DNA from: Terriglobia bacterium
Lineage (GTDB): Bacteria; Acidobacteriota; Terriglobia; JAJPHL01
Assembly (NCBI GenBank): GCA_021325275.1
Contig: JAJPHL010000047.1
Coordinates: 1 to 64,000 of the forward strand
Reading direction: 5' to 3'
DNA: 64,000 bases
This document shows, piece after piece, positions 9,248 through 18,522 of this stretch. The notes under the pieces were generated by a model that worked only from the letters and a program-made list of their open reading frames with translations, made no database searches and had not been told where the DNA came from. Position 1 is the stretch's first letter. The number at the start of each line of letters is the position of its first letter. The translations under genes and the position numbers were made by a program.

Positions 9248-10054
9248 GTGACCGAAAAATCCATCCGTGACCTGCTGGGCGAAGTTCGCAACGGGAAGCT
9301 GGGTGTCGACGCGGCTGTCGAGCGATTGCGCCATCTTCCTTTCGAGGATCTCGACTACGCGAAGATCGATCATCATCGCGGCTTGCGTCAGGGAATGCCG
9401 GAAGTGATTCTCGGCTCCGGCAAGCGTCCCGAGCAAGTGGCGGGGATCGTCAAGCGGATGCTGCCGCACTCCACGAACATTTTGATCACGCGCGCCGACG
9501 CGGCGGCTTTCCAGCAAGTGCGCAAGCTCGAAAAGCGCGCGGAATACCACGAGCTATCGCGCGCCATCACCATTCATCGCGACCACACAACGCTCGGCGC
9601 GGGACGCATCGCCGTGGTGGCGGCGGGCACGTCCGATATTCCCGTGGCCGAAGAAGCGGTGGTGACGGCGCGTATCATGGGCAACGACGTGGAGCATCTC
9701 TACGACGTCGGCGTCGCGGGAATCCATCGGCTGATGAGCAATCGCGCGGTGCTGACCAACGCGCGCGTGCTGATCGTGGTCGCGGGCATGGAAGGCGCGT
9801 TGCCCAGCGTTGTCGGAGGACTGGTCGCCGTGCCGGTGATCGCCGTCCCGACGTCGGTCGGCTACGGCGCGAGTTTCAACGGACTCGCCGCGCTGTTGGG
9901 AATGCTGAATAGTTGCGCCTCGAACGTGGTGGTGGTGAACATCGATAACGGGTTTGGCGCGGGGTTTGCGGCGAGTTTGATGAATCGCGTTTGCCACGAG
10001 GGTGAACGCCCAAATCAAAAATCAAAGATCAAAAATCAAAAATCAAAAATGTGA
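9248..10054 (+). CDS. larB: LarB, nickel-pincer cofactor biosynthesis carboxylase/hydrolase
   Basis: A 268-residue protein of the LarB (PurE-like) family. Conserved blocks are [34 protein letters not shown] and [10 protein letters not shown]. LarB carboxylates nicotinic acid adenine dinucleotide at C5 and splits its phosphoanhydride, the first step to the nickel-pincer nucleotide used by lactate racemase-type enzymes. LarC, LarE and LarA are not in the window. The start is GTG at 9248. The last ~14 residues ([13 protein letters not shown]) are encoded by the left arm of a heptamer inverted repeat and are probably not part of the conserved fold. The TGA stop is the first triplet of the hairpin loop. 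Confidence 0.93.
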   Translation: MTEKSIRDLLGEVRNGKLGVDAAVERLRHLPFEDLDYAKIDHHRGLRQGMPEVILGSGKRPEQVAGIVKRMLPHSTNILITRADAAAFQQVRKLEKRAEYHELSRAITIHRDHTTLGAGRIAVVAAGTSDIPVAEEAVVTARIMGNDVEHLYDVGVAGIHRLMSNRAVLTNARVLIVVAGMEGALPSVVGGLVAVPVIAVPTSVGYGASFNGLAALLGMLNSCASNVVVVNIDNGFGAGFAASLMNRVCHEGERPNQKSKIKNQKSKM

Positions 10055-10105
10055 TGTGCCCTCCTCATTTTTGCCTTTTGATTTTTGATCTTTGATTTTT
10101 GATTT
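10012..10105. repeat. Inverted repeat with heptamer (AAATCAA) arms between convergent genes
   Basis: Left arm 10012-10051 and right arm 10066-10105 are 40 bases each and complementary except at two adjacent positions; the loop is 14 bases. Each arm consists of about five tandem 7-base units close to AAATCAA. The left arm encodes the LarB C-terminal tail. The last base of the right arm is the first base of the complement of the TGA stop of the opposing gene. The element could serve as a bidirectional terminator for the two convergent genes. Confidence 0.85.
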
Positions 10106-11175
10106 CACTTCGTCTGTATCTTCGTCACAACTAGGGCAACCGTTCCACCCGCGGGGATCTCTCGCTGTAATAGCTTGGTCGGCGTAACGATCCCCGTCGC
10201 AAGGTCCCATTCTTCGACGCTGCCGCTGGCCGCAAATCCAAGCCGCACGTTGACCGCGTGCTGGCGATCGCTGTTGAGCACATAAAAGTAATCGCGCTTG
10301 TCGTCGCGGCGATGTTGGTAGCGGATCGACGCCGCGCGTTCGCCCGATTCCACCAACTCGGCGTGAAAATCGCTCTGCGACGCGTAGCTCAAGCCTCGGG
10401 CGATATCGTCGGGCAAGTCGCCGACGCGCACCACGCCGGTGCGGAAGAGCAATCGCTGAATGGTGAGCGGCTGGCGTCCCACGAAAACCACGCGGCCGCC
10501 GGCGTTGATGTATTCCAGCAGCGTGTCGAGGATTTCTTCCGACCAAAAGTCGGACGGCGCGACCGCCATCACGTGATACGTCGCCGATCCCAGCGAAAAA
10601 CTGCCGGCTTGCGCTTCGCCGGAGCGATTCAGGGCCATCGGCAGCTTCGCGAATGTCTCGGGCGACGCCAAATCGAAGTCGCGATCCAAAGCCAAGAGTG
10701 CATCGACAGCCGTGCGCGTCTCTGCGGCGAGTCGCGACTCCAGGAGCAGCACGTCGCGCACCGGTTGACCTTGTCCCAGGAACCAGCAGGCGCGCGCTAC
10801 TTGCTCCTTCGTCACGCCATTCGGCAAGGCTTTTGAGAAGGCCAGTCCGTTGGCGCCCCAGGACAACAGATCTTCCATCGACGAGTTGTCGCGAACCACC
10901 GCCCCCACGCGATTCTGTCCGGTCTGATGCGCCAAGCTTGCTTCGCGCTTCACGTCCATAAGCTCCCAAGCCGCGATCATATTCGATGGCGGGAGAATCG
11001 GCGCCCAACTTGCGTCCGGCACCGGCATCATCACCGGCTTGTTCTTTCTTTGTGCCGTGACAGAAACGACAACCATGAGAACCGTTGCCACGGCGAGAAG
11101 GAAATGGGATGAAGGCACTCTGTTTCCGACGCGGACCTCGGACCTCGGAACTCGCGCCTTGTTCTTTCTGCGCAT
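10105..11175 (-). CDS. Secreted protein with GATase-like / glycosidase-type C-terminal region
   Basis: A 356-residue exported protein: an n-region rich in Arg/Lys, hydrophobic core FLLAVATVLMVVVSVTA, then mature protein from about residue 42. The segment YINAGGRVVFVGRQPLT resembles the glutamine-amidotransferase-like domain of beta-galactosidases and GH106-type rhamnosidases. The end (VEEWDLATG...PAGGTVALVV) resembles the closing beta-domain of such glycosidases. No catalytic domain is visible, so this looks like the C-terminal half of a large glycosidase existing as its own secreted protein, function unknown. The n-region (VPRSEVRVGNRVP) is encoded by a 7-base tandem repeat (CCGAGGT). The stop abuts the 10.0 kb hairpin. 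Confidence 0.6.
   Translation of the reverse strand: MRRKNKARVPRSEVRVGNRVPSSHFLLAVATVLMVVVSVTAQRKNKPVMMPVPDASWAPILPPSNMIAAWELMDVKREASLAHQTGQNRVGAVVRDNSSMEDLLSWGANGLAFSKALPNGVTKEQVARACWFLGQGQPVRDVLLLESRLAAETRTAVDALLALDRDFDLASPETFAKLPMALNRSGEAQAGSFSLGSATYHVMAVAPSDFWSEEILDTLLEYINAGGRVVFVGRQPLTIQRLLFRTGVVRVGDLPDDIARGLSYASQSDFHAELVESGERAASIRYQHRRDDKRDYFYVLNSDRQHAVNVRLGFAASGSVEEWDLATGIVTPTKLLQREIPAGGTVALVVTKIQTK
11133..11157 (-). repeat. Heptamer tandem repeat in a signal-peptide n-region
   Basis: On the minus strand CCGAGGT occurs twice in tandem, preceded by TTCCGAGGT-like and followed by CCGCG sequence. Unlike the other heptamer elements in the window, no inverted partner was found nearby. It lies inside the coding sequence just before the hydrophobic core of the signal peptide of the 10105-11175 gene. 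Confidence 0.55.
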
Positions 11176-11332
11176 CCGATCAAGTCTATAACAACAACGT
11201 CAGCGACGACACGGTACAGTACCTACGAATCGCTTAACTGCCTCAATGCGTTACGGAGCAACTCCGAATTATTCTAGAAGCAGGTAGACAACCGGTGTCA
11301 AAAGGGTGTTAAGATGCGCCAAGGGGGATTGG

Positions 11333-12682
11333 GTGGGTTCAGCTGCCAAGAACGGATTGACCGAAGTGGCTTCGGAGTGGAGCGAGGAATCGCGCGCCGC
11401 GGCACTGGCCCAACTGTCGCGCGTTCTCGAGAGCCATCACTTCCGGTCCAGCAAACGTTGCTCGCACTTTCTGCGATACGTCGTCGAGCACACCGTCAAC
11501 AGCGGCCATCCCGAACCGCTGAAGGAACGCACGCTGGGCATTGAGATTTTCGGCAGAAACGCGCTTTACGACACCGCGCAAGACCCCGTGGTTCGCACGA
11601 CCGCCGGCGAAGTTCGTAAGCGGCTCGCGCAATACTATCTGGAATCGGACACGGCGTCGGAAATTCGGATTGCGCTGCCGGCCGGCGGATACGTTCCCGA
11701 AATTCACTTTACTCCGGTGGTTCCCGCAGCGAGCGTGCCGCAACCAATCGCGTTAGCACCCGCGCCAGTCGGTGCGATGTCCGCGCCGGTTCCTGCGATC
11801 CGTGAGCGCGCCTTCAAGTGGCGACCACTCGCGGCCGGCGTGGCGTTGGCGATTGTCGCGGTCGCTGCGGTGATGGCGGCCGTTCAGTTGCGCACCACGA
11901 ATCTGGAACGCTTCTGGTCGCCGTTCGTCCAAGCGCCCGGTCCCGTGATTATCGTTCTCGGTCAGCCGAAGACATATTTGTTCGAGTTGAAGACGCAAGA
12001 TCGCCTTGATCACTTGTTCGAAAGCGGCGGCAATACCGCCGGCGCGAGCGGCGCCGACGGCGATTCCGACAGCATCGCCCCGGTGGAAACCGCGCGGCTC
12101 GAATCGATTCCTCTCCGCGAGGTCGTGCCATCCTGGGAGCGCCATCTTTCCATCGGCGACGTCATGGTTTTCTCACGCATTTCAAGTTTGCTGGTGCAGA
12201 AGGGCCAAAAAGTAGAGTTGCACGGAGTGCGCGATACATCGCTCGCCAATTTGCGCGGCAAGCCGAGCGTGCTGGTCGGCGCCTTCAACAATCAATGGAA
12301 TCTGGGACTGACCGGCGAGTTGCGTTTCTACTTTGAAGACGACGGTGATCACGCCAACTATGTGCGCGACCGCAAAAATCCCGGCGCGAACGATTGGAAA
12401 GTTATGAACACGTGGCCGCGGCCGCATCCTCCCACCGATTACGCGATCGTTTCGCGCGTGGTTAATTCGACCACCGAACAAACTGTCGTGTCGATCGCCG
12501 GAATCACCGGATTCGGCACGCAAGCAGCGGGAGAATTCCTCACCAACGAAGCGTATTTCACAGAAGCGCTGAAGAACGCGCCGCCCGACTGGAAGAAAAA
12601 GAACATGCAGGTAGTGCTCGGCACCAAGGTCATGTCGGGCGCCGCCGGGCCTCCGCAGGTGCTGGCTGTTGAATTCTGGTAA
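11333..12682 (+). CDS. Membrane-anchored protein with acidobacterial N-terminal regulatory domain
   Basis: About 449 residues. Residues ~15-120 form a domain common in Acidobacteriota (LESHHFRSSKRCSHFLRYVV, ERTLGIEIFGR, YDTAQDPVVRTTAGEVRKRL, IRIALPAGGYVP), usually joined to adenylate-cyclase, TPR or membrane segments and thought to be regulatory. A Pro/Ala linker and one transmembrane helix (LAAGVALAIVAVAAVMAAV) precede a C-terminal domain of ~260 residues that would lie outside the membrane and is not recognised. GTG at 11333 was chosen because AAGGGGG lies five bases upstream; an in-frame GTG at 11306 lacks spacing for its AAAAGG. It sits upstream of a TonB receptor on the same strand, but 236 bases apart, so coupling is uncertain. 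Confidence 0.7.
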   Translation: MGSAAKNGLTEVASEWSEESRAAALAQLSRVLESHHFRSSKRCSHFLRYVVEHTVNSGHPEPLKERTLGIEIFGRNALYDTAQDPVVRTTAGEVRKRLAQYYLESDTASEIRIALPAGGYVPEIHFTPVVPAASVPQPIALAPAPVGAMSAPVPAIRERAFKWRPLAAGVALAIVAVAAVMAAVQLRTTNLERFWSPFVQAPGPVIIVLGQPKTYLFELKTQDRLDHLFESGGNTAGASGADGDSDSIAPVETARLESIPLREVVPSWERHLSIGDVMVFSRISSLLVQKGQKVELHGVRDTSLANLRGKPSVLVGAFNNQWNLGLTGELRFYFEDDGDHANYVRDRKNPGANDWKVMNTWPRPHPPTDYAIVSRVVNSTTEQTVVSIAGITGFGTQAAGEFLTNEAYFTEALKNAPPDWKKKNMQVVLGTKVMSGAAGPPQVLAVEFW

Positions 12683-12918
12683 ACAGTGATTCTACAAACC
12701 GAAGCTAGGGATCGCCGTTCTCAACGAGAGGAATCCAAGCAATCTCAATGCGATAGGTGGATGGCAACGTTATCATGTCGGTGGGCCTACCTGGGCGCGG
12801 TAGACTACCGTACCATACTGACCCGGAATCTGAAGTTTCTTTAATATGTTACCCAGTCTTTGTAGGGAAGTGGGTAGTTGCGGGCTCGCAAGAATCATTT
12901 TGGGGTAGGAGAAAACAC
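12683..12918 (+). promoter_or_regulatory. Upstream region of the TonB receptor with a CGGTAG dyad
   Basis: This 236-base gap holds a 6+1+6 palindrome, CGGTAG-A-CTACCG at 12798-12810, about 110 bases before the receptor start; it looks like an operator. A small stem TTGCG-GGCT-CGCAA lies near 12887-12900 without a T-run. The Shine-Dalgarno AGGAG at 12907-12911 serves the receptor. No convincing -35/-10 pair was found. Confidence 0.4.
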
Positions 12919-15900
12919 ATGAAGAGCATTTTGCGGTCAAGTACGCCTTGGTTGCTTGCCTTGGCGTTAGTTCTGGCGACTTGTGCGGGGTTCGGCCAAG
13001 CGGTCAGCTCGACAATTCTCGGCACGGTTACCGATTCCTCGGGCGCGGTTGTCTCAAACGCCAAGGTGACGGTCACCAACATCGACACGCAGATCAGCCG
13101 TTCGGCGCAATCGAACGAAAGCGGAAACTTCAACTTTGCCGACATGCCTCCGGGCAACTACGTCGTCACCGTGGAAGTGGCGGGCTTCAAAAAGGAAACG
13201 CGCCGCGACATCAACGTGCTGGTGAACACGGCCTCCCGCGTGGACATCCAGTTAACGCCCGGCAACGTGTCGGAGACCATCGAAGTCACGGGCGCTCCGG
13301 CGGAGTTGAAGACGGATCGCGCCGACACCGGCCGCCAGCTCGACACCACGGCTGTGCAGGAACTGCCGGTGCTGATCAGCAATCGCAATTACCAGGCGTT
13401 GCTGGCGCTCGTTCCCGGCACTTCGCCGCCCACCGAGCAGCACTCTCAGTTTTTCAACGCCTCGGACACCTTGCAGACCGAAGTGAACGGCGCCCCGCGC
13501 GTCGCCAACAACTACCAGATCGAAGGTATCGACGACAACGAGCGCACCGGCCTGTTGCAGATCCTGATTCCACCGCTCGAGGCAGTTCAGACGGTCGACA
13601 TTTCCACCAGCAACCACACGGTCGATTTGGGCCGCGGCGCCGGCGCCGTCACGAACGTGATCCTGAAGTCGGGATCGAACCAGTGGCACGGCTCGGCGTA
13701 CGAGTTCTTACAGAACGGCGATTTCAACTCCCGCAACTTCTTCCAACCCTCTGTCGCCGCGGTTCACTACAATTACTACGGCGGCACCATCGGTGGACCG
13801 ATCAAGAAAAACAAGCTGTTCTTCTTCGCCGACTTTCTGCGCACCACCGACCACGAAGCCGTCGCCACCACGGAGACGATTCCGTCGCACTTGTCGAAGA
13901 CCGGCAACCTCAGCGAAGCGTTAGCGGGTGCGAATCCCGCGCCGGTGTACGATCCGACGACTGGAAATCTGACCACCGGTGTGGGACGACTTCAGTTCCC
14001 CAACAACGTGATTCCCACGCCGCGTTTGAACACCACGGCGTTGAAGCTCCTGGCCTTGGTGCCCGATCCCAATCAGTCGTTCAACCCGTACTCTCCCACC
14101 AACAACTACTTCGCGCTGCTGCCCTTCCACAAGGACACCAGTTTCACAGACGGCAAGATCGACTACAACATCAGCGACAAAGACCGCGTCAGCGGGCGCT
14201 TCAGCTTCCAGCGTCCGGTGATCTTCCAGGCGCCGACCTTCGGACAAGCCGGCGGCGCGGCCAATGGCGCTTTCGAGGGAACGGGCGTTCAGAAGACCTA
14301 TAGCTCAGGCATCAACTGGATCCACACGTTCTCCAACACGCTGCTGAATGAATTCCGTTTCGGCGTGGCGCACTACAACAACGTGGCGCAGGAAAGCGAT
14401 TTCGGCGCCAACGATTCCACGGCCGTGGGCATTCCGAACATCAACAACAGCCAGTTCAACAGCGGGCTGGTCGGGATCAACCTCAACGGTCCGTTTTCCA
14501 ACCCGATCGTGGGTTACTCGGCGAGCTTGCCGTGGGTCCGCGCGGAAGCCAACATCGACTTGGTGGACAACGTCACCAAGACCTTCCGCAACCATACGGT
14601 CGTGATCGGCTTCGACATGCGCCGCATTCGCGACGACTTACTACAGACGCAGACCTACAGCCCCCGCGGCGTGTACAACTTCGGAGTGAACCAAACCAAC
14701 TGCGCGGGTAGCTGCCTGCTGCCCAACGGCACCACCACCGCGGCGGGCACGGCGAACAGCACCACGTCTTGGGCCAACGATCTGGGAAGCTTCCTGCTCG
14801 ACGCGCCGTCGACCGGTTCCGGCCGCGATTTCAGCGGCACGTTCCCCACGTATCGCGCTTGGTATTTCTTCCCGTACATCGCCGATCGCTGGCAGGTGAA
14901 CAACAAGCTGACCATCGACATGGGCCTCCGCTGGGAGATTTATCCCCCAGGGCTGCCGGCGTTCCCCGGCCAGTTCTCCAACTACATTCCGTCGACGAAT
15001 TCGCTGGTGGTCGGCGGTGTGGGCGGGAACCCCAACAACGGCGGCTTGCAGAATCACCTGAACTACTTTGCGCCGCGTCTCGGCGTGGCCTACCGCTTGA
15101 CCGAAAAGACCGTCATTCGCGCGGGCATCGGCGTCAGCTACACGCCGTTTGAAGACAACACTTACATCAACAACAACTATCCGACCAAGGGCAACATCGG
15201 GGCGGTGACGGGCGCCAGTTCGTTCACGCCGGCGTTCTACGCCGGATCGCAGTTGAGCTTCGAGACCGGCCTGATCTCGCCGACGCCGGTGCCGGTGCCG
15301 TCCAACGGTATTTATAACTTGGCGACGCTCGCGTCGCTCGGCGCAGCCACCAACTTCAACGGCTCAACGGAAGATTACTTTCCGACGAACTTCAAGAACC
15401 CGCACGTGATCGCCTGGAACTTCACCGTCCAGCGAGCGCTGCCGTATCACTTCACCGTGGATTTGGCGTATGTGGGCAACCACGGCGTCGACATGGGTTC
15501 GTCGCAAAACATCAACGCCAGTCAGTTGATCGCGCCCAACAATACGTCCGCGACCGAAAACACCTTCCTGCCGTACTTCTCGGTGGGTGGACACACCGGC
15601 AACATCACGGAGTTCTTCGTGCCGGTTTCTTCGTCCTACAACGCGCTGCAGGCGAAGTTGGACCGCCGCTTCGGCGGTGGTCTGGCGATCACCACGTCCT
15701 TCACGTTCCAAAAGGGCATGGCGTACTACAACGGCGGCGACGACGATGGTTGCTACTGCTTCTATCTGCCCGGGCAATATCACCGCAACTATGCCTTGAA
15801 CGACTTCAACCGCACGGTGACGTTCGTTCAGAGCTACGTTTGGCAACTGCCCTTCGGCAAGGGGAAGAGATTCCTCAACTCCACGGGGCGCGCCGGCGAC

Positions 15901-16476
15901 ATGATCATCGGCGGATGGCAGGTGGAAGGCATCATGACCATCATGACCGGCACGCCGTTTACGGTCACCTATAGTTCGACGTACCTCAACTTGGCCCAAG
16001 GCGGTACGAACACACCGATTCAGGTGGTTTCGAGCGTCAACAAACCGCACGGAATCAACACGGCGTCGAACGGCGGAAGCCCGTGGTTCGATCCAACCGC
16101 GTTCGTTGCACCGCCATGCCAGTCGGCCACGGCCTCGGCGGCTTGCCCCACGGGCGCTCCCGATCAGGCCCCCGGCGCCGCGCAGCAGGTCGGCAACGTG
16201 GGACGCAATTCCCTCACGGGACCGGCGTTCTTCGGCGTGAATGCAGCCGTGTCCAAGAACACGGCCCTCACCGAGCGCCTGAAGATGCAGTTGCGTTTGG
16301 AAACCGTGAACATGACCAACACCCCGCAATTTGGTAACCCGAACGGCGGTTGCTGCACTTCGAACAACGCCAACTTCGGATACGTGACGGGTACGGTCGG
16401 CAGCGGTTCCGGCTCGATCAACTCGGGCACCGGTGGTCCGCGCACCATTCAGATCGCGGTGAAGTTCACCTTCTAG
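12919..16476 (+). CDS. TonB-dependent receptor, Oar-like with carboxypeptidase-regulatory N-terminus
   Basis: 1185 residues. The signal peptide ends near residue 27 (LATCAGFGQ). Next comes a carboxypeptidase-regulatory-like beta-sandwich (ILGTVTDSSGAVVSNAKVTVTN to GNYVVTVEVAGF, residues ~30-105), then a plug with ALLALVPGTSPP and VNGAPRVANNYQIEGIDDNE, and a long outer-membrane beta-barrel ending in Phe (IQIAVKFTF), the usual last residue for BAM recognition. No TonB box was pinned down. Solibacter-type genomes carry many such Oar-like receptors; substrates are mostly unknown and often assumed to be polysaccharide fragments or siderophores. The start at 12919 has AGGAG eight bases upstream; an in-frame extension to 12757 lacks a ribosome site and would put 54 residues before the signal peptide. 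Confidence 0.93.
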   Translation: MKSILRSSTPWLLALALVLATCAGFGQAVSSTILGTVTDSSGAVVSNAKVTVTNIDTQISRSAQSNESGNFNFADMPPGNYVVTVEVAGFKKETRRDINVLVNTASRVDIQLTPGNVSETIEVTGAPAELKTDRADTGRQLDTTAVQELPVLISNRNYQALLALVPGTSPPTEQHSQFFNASDTLQTEVNGAPRVANNYQIEGIDDNERTGLLQILIPPLEAVQTVDISTSNHTVDLGRGAGAVTNVILKSGSNQWHGSAYEFLQNGDFNSRNFFQPSVAAVHYNYYGGTIGGPIKKNKLFFFADFLRTTDHEAVATTETIPSHLSKTGNLSEALAGANPAPVYDPTTGNLTTGVGRLQFPNNVIPTPRLNTTALKLLALVPDPNQSFNPYSPTNNYFALLPFHKDTSFTDGKIDYNISDKDRVSGRFSFQRPVIFQAPTFGQAGGAANGAFEGTGVQKTYSSGINWIHTFSNTLLNEFRFGVAHYNNVAQESDFGANDSTAVGIPNINNSQFNSGLVGINLNGPFSNPIVGYSASLPWVRAEANIDLVDNVTKTFRNHTVVIGFDMRRIRDDLLQTQTYSPRGVYNFGVNQTNCAGSCLLPNGTTTAAGTANSTTSWANDLGSFLLDAPSTGSGRDFSGTFPTYRAWYFFPYIADRWQVNNKLTIDMGLRWEIYPPGLPAFPGQFSNYIPSTNSLVVGGVGGNPNNGGLQNHLNYFAPRLGVAYRLTEKTVIRAGIGVSYTPFEDNTYINNNYPTKGNIGAVTGASSFTPAFYAGSQLSFETGLISPTPVPVPSNGIYNLATLASLGAATNFNGSTEDYFPTNFKNPHVIAWNFTVQRALPYHFTVDLAYVGNHGVDMGSSQNINASQLIAPNNTSATENTFLPYFSVGGHTGNITEFFVPVSSSYNALQAKLDRRFGGGLAITTSFTFQKGMAYYNGGDDDGCYCFYLPGQYHRNYALNDFNRTVTFVQSYVWQLPFGKGKRFLNSTGRAGDMIIGGWQVEGIMTIMTGTPFTVTYSSTYLNLAQGGTNTPIQVVSSVNKPHGINTASNGGSPWFDPTAFVAPPCQSATASAACPTGAPDQAPGAAQQVGNVGRNSLTGPAFFGVNAAVSKNTALTERLKMQLRLETVNMTNTPQFGNPNGGCCTSNNANFGYVTGTVGSGSGSINSGTGGPRTIQIAVKFTF

Positions 16477-16486
16477 TTTTTCCCTG

Positions 16487-16602
16487 GGGCCCTTGGTCAT
16501 ACAAGGGCCCTTGGAACACGGAACAAACGCAAGACCCGGAAGAACACAGAAAAAACCACAGGCGCTCTGTTTCCAGGGCGCCTGTGATTTTTTCCGCGTT
16601 CC
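16487..16602. terminator. Composite bidirectional terminator between convergent genes
   Basis: Three nested or adjacent hairpins fill the gap between the TonB receptor (+) and the TPR protein (-). (1) GGGCCCTTG/CAAGGGCCC at 16487-16510, loop 6, no T-run. (2) CACAGGCGC/GCGCCTGTG at 16557-16586, loop 12, followed by ATTTTTT and preceded by a run of A, so it fits intrinsic termination on both strands. (3) An outer pair, GGAACACGGAA near 16512 with TTCCGCGTTCC ending at 16602 (10 of 11 match), related in sequence to the 55.9 kb repeat. Confidence 0.75.
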
Positions 16603-16604
16603 AG

Positions 16605-18476
16605 CTACTTCTTTCGGCGCTGCTCAGCCCGGGCGATGGCTAAATTCTCCTGCGCCTCCGCGGAACGCGGATCGATCTTCAGCGCCGTCTCGAAGTGCGC
16701 GATCGCCTCGGCGGTGCGGCCGGTTCCCGCGAGCACCACGCCGAGATTGTTGCGGGCATCGACGTAATCGGGCTTGATAAGCAGCGCTGCCTCAAAATGC
16801 TCGATCGCTTCGGCGGCGCGACCAGCATGCGCCAGGTCCACGCCGGTGTTGTATTCGGTTTCCGCTGAGAGCGTGAGCGCCCGTTGCAGATTGTTTCGCG
16901 CATCCGGGTAGTCCGGCTGCAGGCGGAGCGCTGTTTGATACTCCGCGATCGCTTCGTCTTGGCCGCCGGGAGTCGAGAGCAGCGCGTTCGCTAGATTGTT
17001 GTGAGAAACCGCGGCATCGGGCGCCAGTGCCACCGCGCGGCGCAATAGGACGATCCCTTCGGTGATGCGGCCCGTCTTTTCGAGTGCCGCGCCATAGTCG
17101 GTGAGCGTGGCCGCCTCGTTGGGTTCCATCCTCAATGACGCCCGATACTGCTCGATCGCTTCGGCATAGCGTTGATCGAGGGCCAGCGCGACGCCGAGAT
17201 TGTGGGCCGCAAGATAGTTGTTGTCCGTCACGTCCAACGCGTGACGGAAGAGCGCCTCGCTGTTTTTCCAATGCCGAAGTTGCAATTCCGTGCCGGCAAT
17301 CATGGCGACGCATAGGATCGCCCCTGCCGCGATCGCGGGTTTGCGCAGACCCGGTCGCCGCTCGAGTAATTCGGCTGCGCTCCAAGCCAGCATGATCGCT
17401 AAGCCGGTCATCGGAACATACGTGTAGCGGTCGGCGCGCGCTTGGACGCCCACCATCACGATGCCGATGACGGGAACGAGCGTCCCGACATACCAAAACC
17501 ATCCGACCGCGAGGTACGGCCGCGCTTTCCATGCCAGAACCACGCCCGCCGACACGCCAACTAGACACGCGGCAGCCAGCAGCGGTTGCCACAATGGAAT
17601 CGCGTGTGGATACGGGTAGAACGCAGCGAGATTCATCGGACAAAGCGTCTTGACGATGTACCAAACGTAGGAGACAAGGCTGTTCTCGACGCGCGAGCCG
17701 AGAGAAAACTCTTGACCCGTGCGTACCGCGCCGCCAGACTGCTGGACCAAGTACGTGGTCGCGGCCCCCGCGATGGTCAACGCGAGGAAGGGGATTTTTT
17801 CGAGGAACACTTGTGGCCTAAAGCGCTTCAACGGCCAGACGTCGAGCAACAATAGCAAAAACGGCAACGTCACGATCATTGGCTTCGACATCAGACCCAG
17901 GCCGAACGCCGCGAGTGTCACGGCGTACCAGGCGGCCGAGCGTTTTTCCGTGTACCGCACATACGCCCACAGGCACGCGAACCAAAACAGCGCGCTCAGC
18001 ACGTCTTTTCGCTCGGCGACCCAGGCCACCGATTCCACGTGCAGCGGATGCAGCGCGAAAACCGCCGCGACAAACGTGCTCGGCCACAGAGCATTGGTGG
18101 CGCGATACAGAAACGCCAGCAGAAAAACCGCCGCCAGCGCATGGATCAGCGCATTCGTCGCATGATGCCCGCCGGCTCCGCCGGATGATGTGCCGTAAAT
18201 CTGGCCGTCAACCAGGCGCGAGATTCGCGTCACGGGAAACCAGTTGGCTCCCTCACCTGTGGTGATGGCCCACTTGATTCCCCCCAACTTGAGTCCCGCG
18301 CGCACGTGCGGATTGCGCGACACATCGCCGGGATCGTCGAAATTCACGAAGTCGAAGCGGACCGAGGGCGCGTACACGAGCAGCGTGAGAACAAACAGCG
18401 CCGTGTACGCCCACCACGCCGGCGTGCGGCGCGGGACATTCTCTGGCGTCGGCTTTTCCTTTCGGCGCGGTTTCAT
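16605..18476 (-). CDS. TMTC-like polytopic membrane protein with TPR repeats
   Basis: 623 residues. The N-terminal ~390 residues hold about ten hydrophobic helices with features of the TMTC/PMT-like superfamily: VNFDDPGDVSRNPHV in the first loop (acidic DD pair), ALHPLHVESVAWVAERKDVLS, and FGLGLMSKPMIVTLPFLLLL. From ~residue 400 there are five or six 34-residue tetratricopeptide repeats (LGVALALDQRYAEAIEQYRASL and similar), on the far side of the membrane. Eukaryotic TMTCs are O-mannosyltransferases; the bacterial relatives are uncharacterised, so glycosyl transfer to lipid or protein is a family-based guess. The gene is monocistronic, convergent with the TonB receptor. Confidence 0.85.
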   Translation of the reverse strand: MKPRRKEKPTPENVPRRTPAWWAYTALFVLTLLVYAPSVRFDFVNFDDPGDVSRNPHVRAGLKLGGIKWAITTGEGANWFPVTRISRLVDGQIYGTSSGGAGGHHATNALIHALAAVFLLAFLYRATNALWPSTFVAAVFALHPLHVESVAWVAERKDVLSALFWFACLWAYVRYTEKRSAAWYAVTLAAFGLGLMSKPMIVTLPFLLLLLDVWPLKRFRPQVFLEKIPFLALTIAGAATTYLVQQSGGAVRTGQEFSLGSRVENSLVSYVWYIVKTLCPMNLAAFYPYPHAIPLWQPLLAAACLVGVSAGVVLAWKARPYLAVGWFWYVGTLVPVIGIVMVGVQARADRYTYVPMTGLAIMLAWSAAELLERRPGLRKPAIAAGAILCVAMIAGTELQLRHWKNSEALFRHALDVTDNNYLAAHNLGVALALDQRYAEAIEQYRASLRMEPNEAATLTDYGAALEKTGRITEGIVLLRRAVALAPDAAVSHNNLANALLSTPGGQDEAIAEYQTALRLQPDYPDARNNLQRALTLSAETEYNTGVDLAHAGRAAEAIEHFEAALLIKPDYVDARNNLGVVLAGTGRTAEAIAHFETALKIDPRSAEAQENLAIARAEQRRKK

Positions 18477-18522
18477 CGAGGGTATTCCATTTTATCCGTC
18501 CTGATGAGCGTAAACTACTGGG

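Noticed and set aside
10012-10105. Heptamer arrays as CRISPR repeats
   Set aside because: Units of 7-10 bases with no spacers; not a CRISPR pattern.
15364-16500. 378-codon minus-strand frame
   Set aside because: Shadow of the TonB receptor barrel; Arg/His/Val-rich pseudo-protein.
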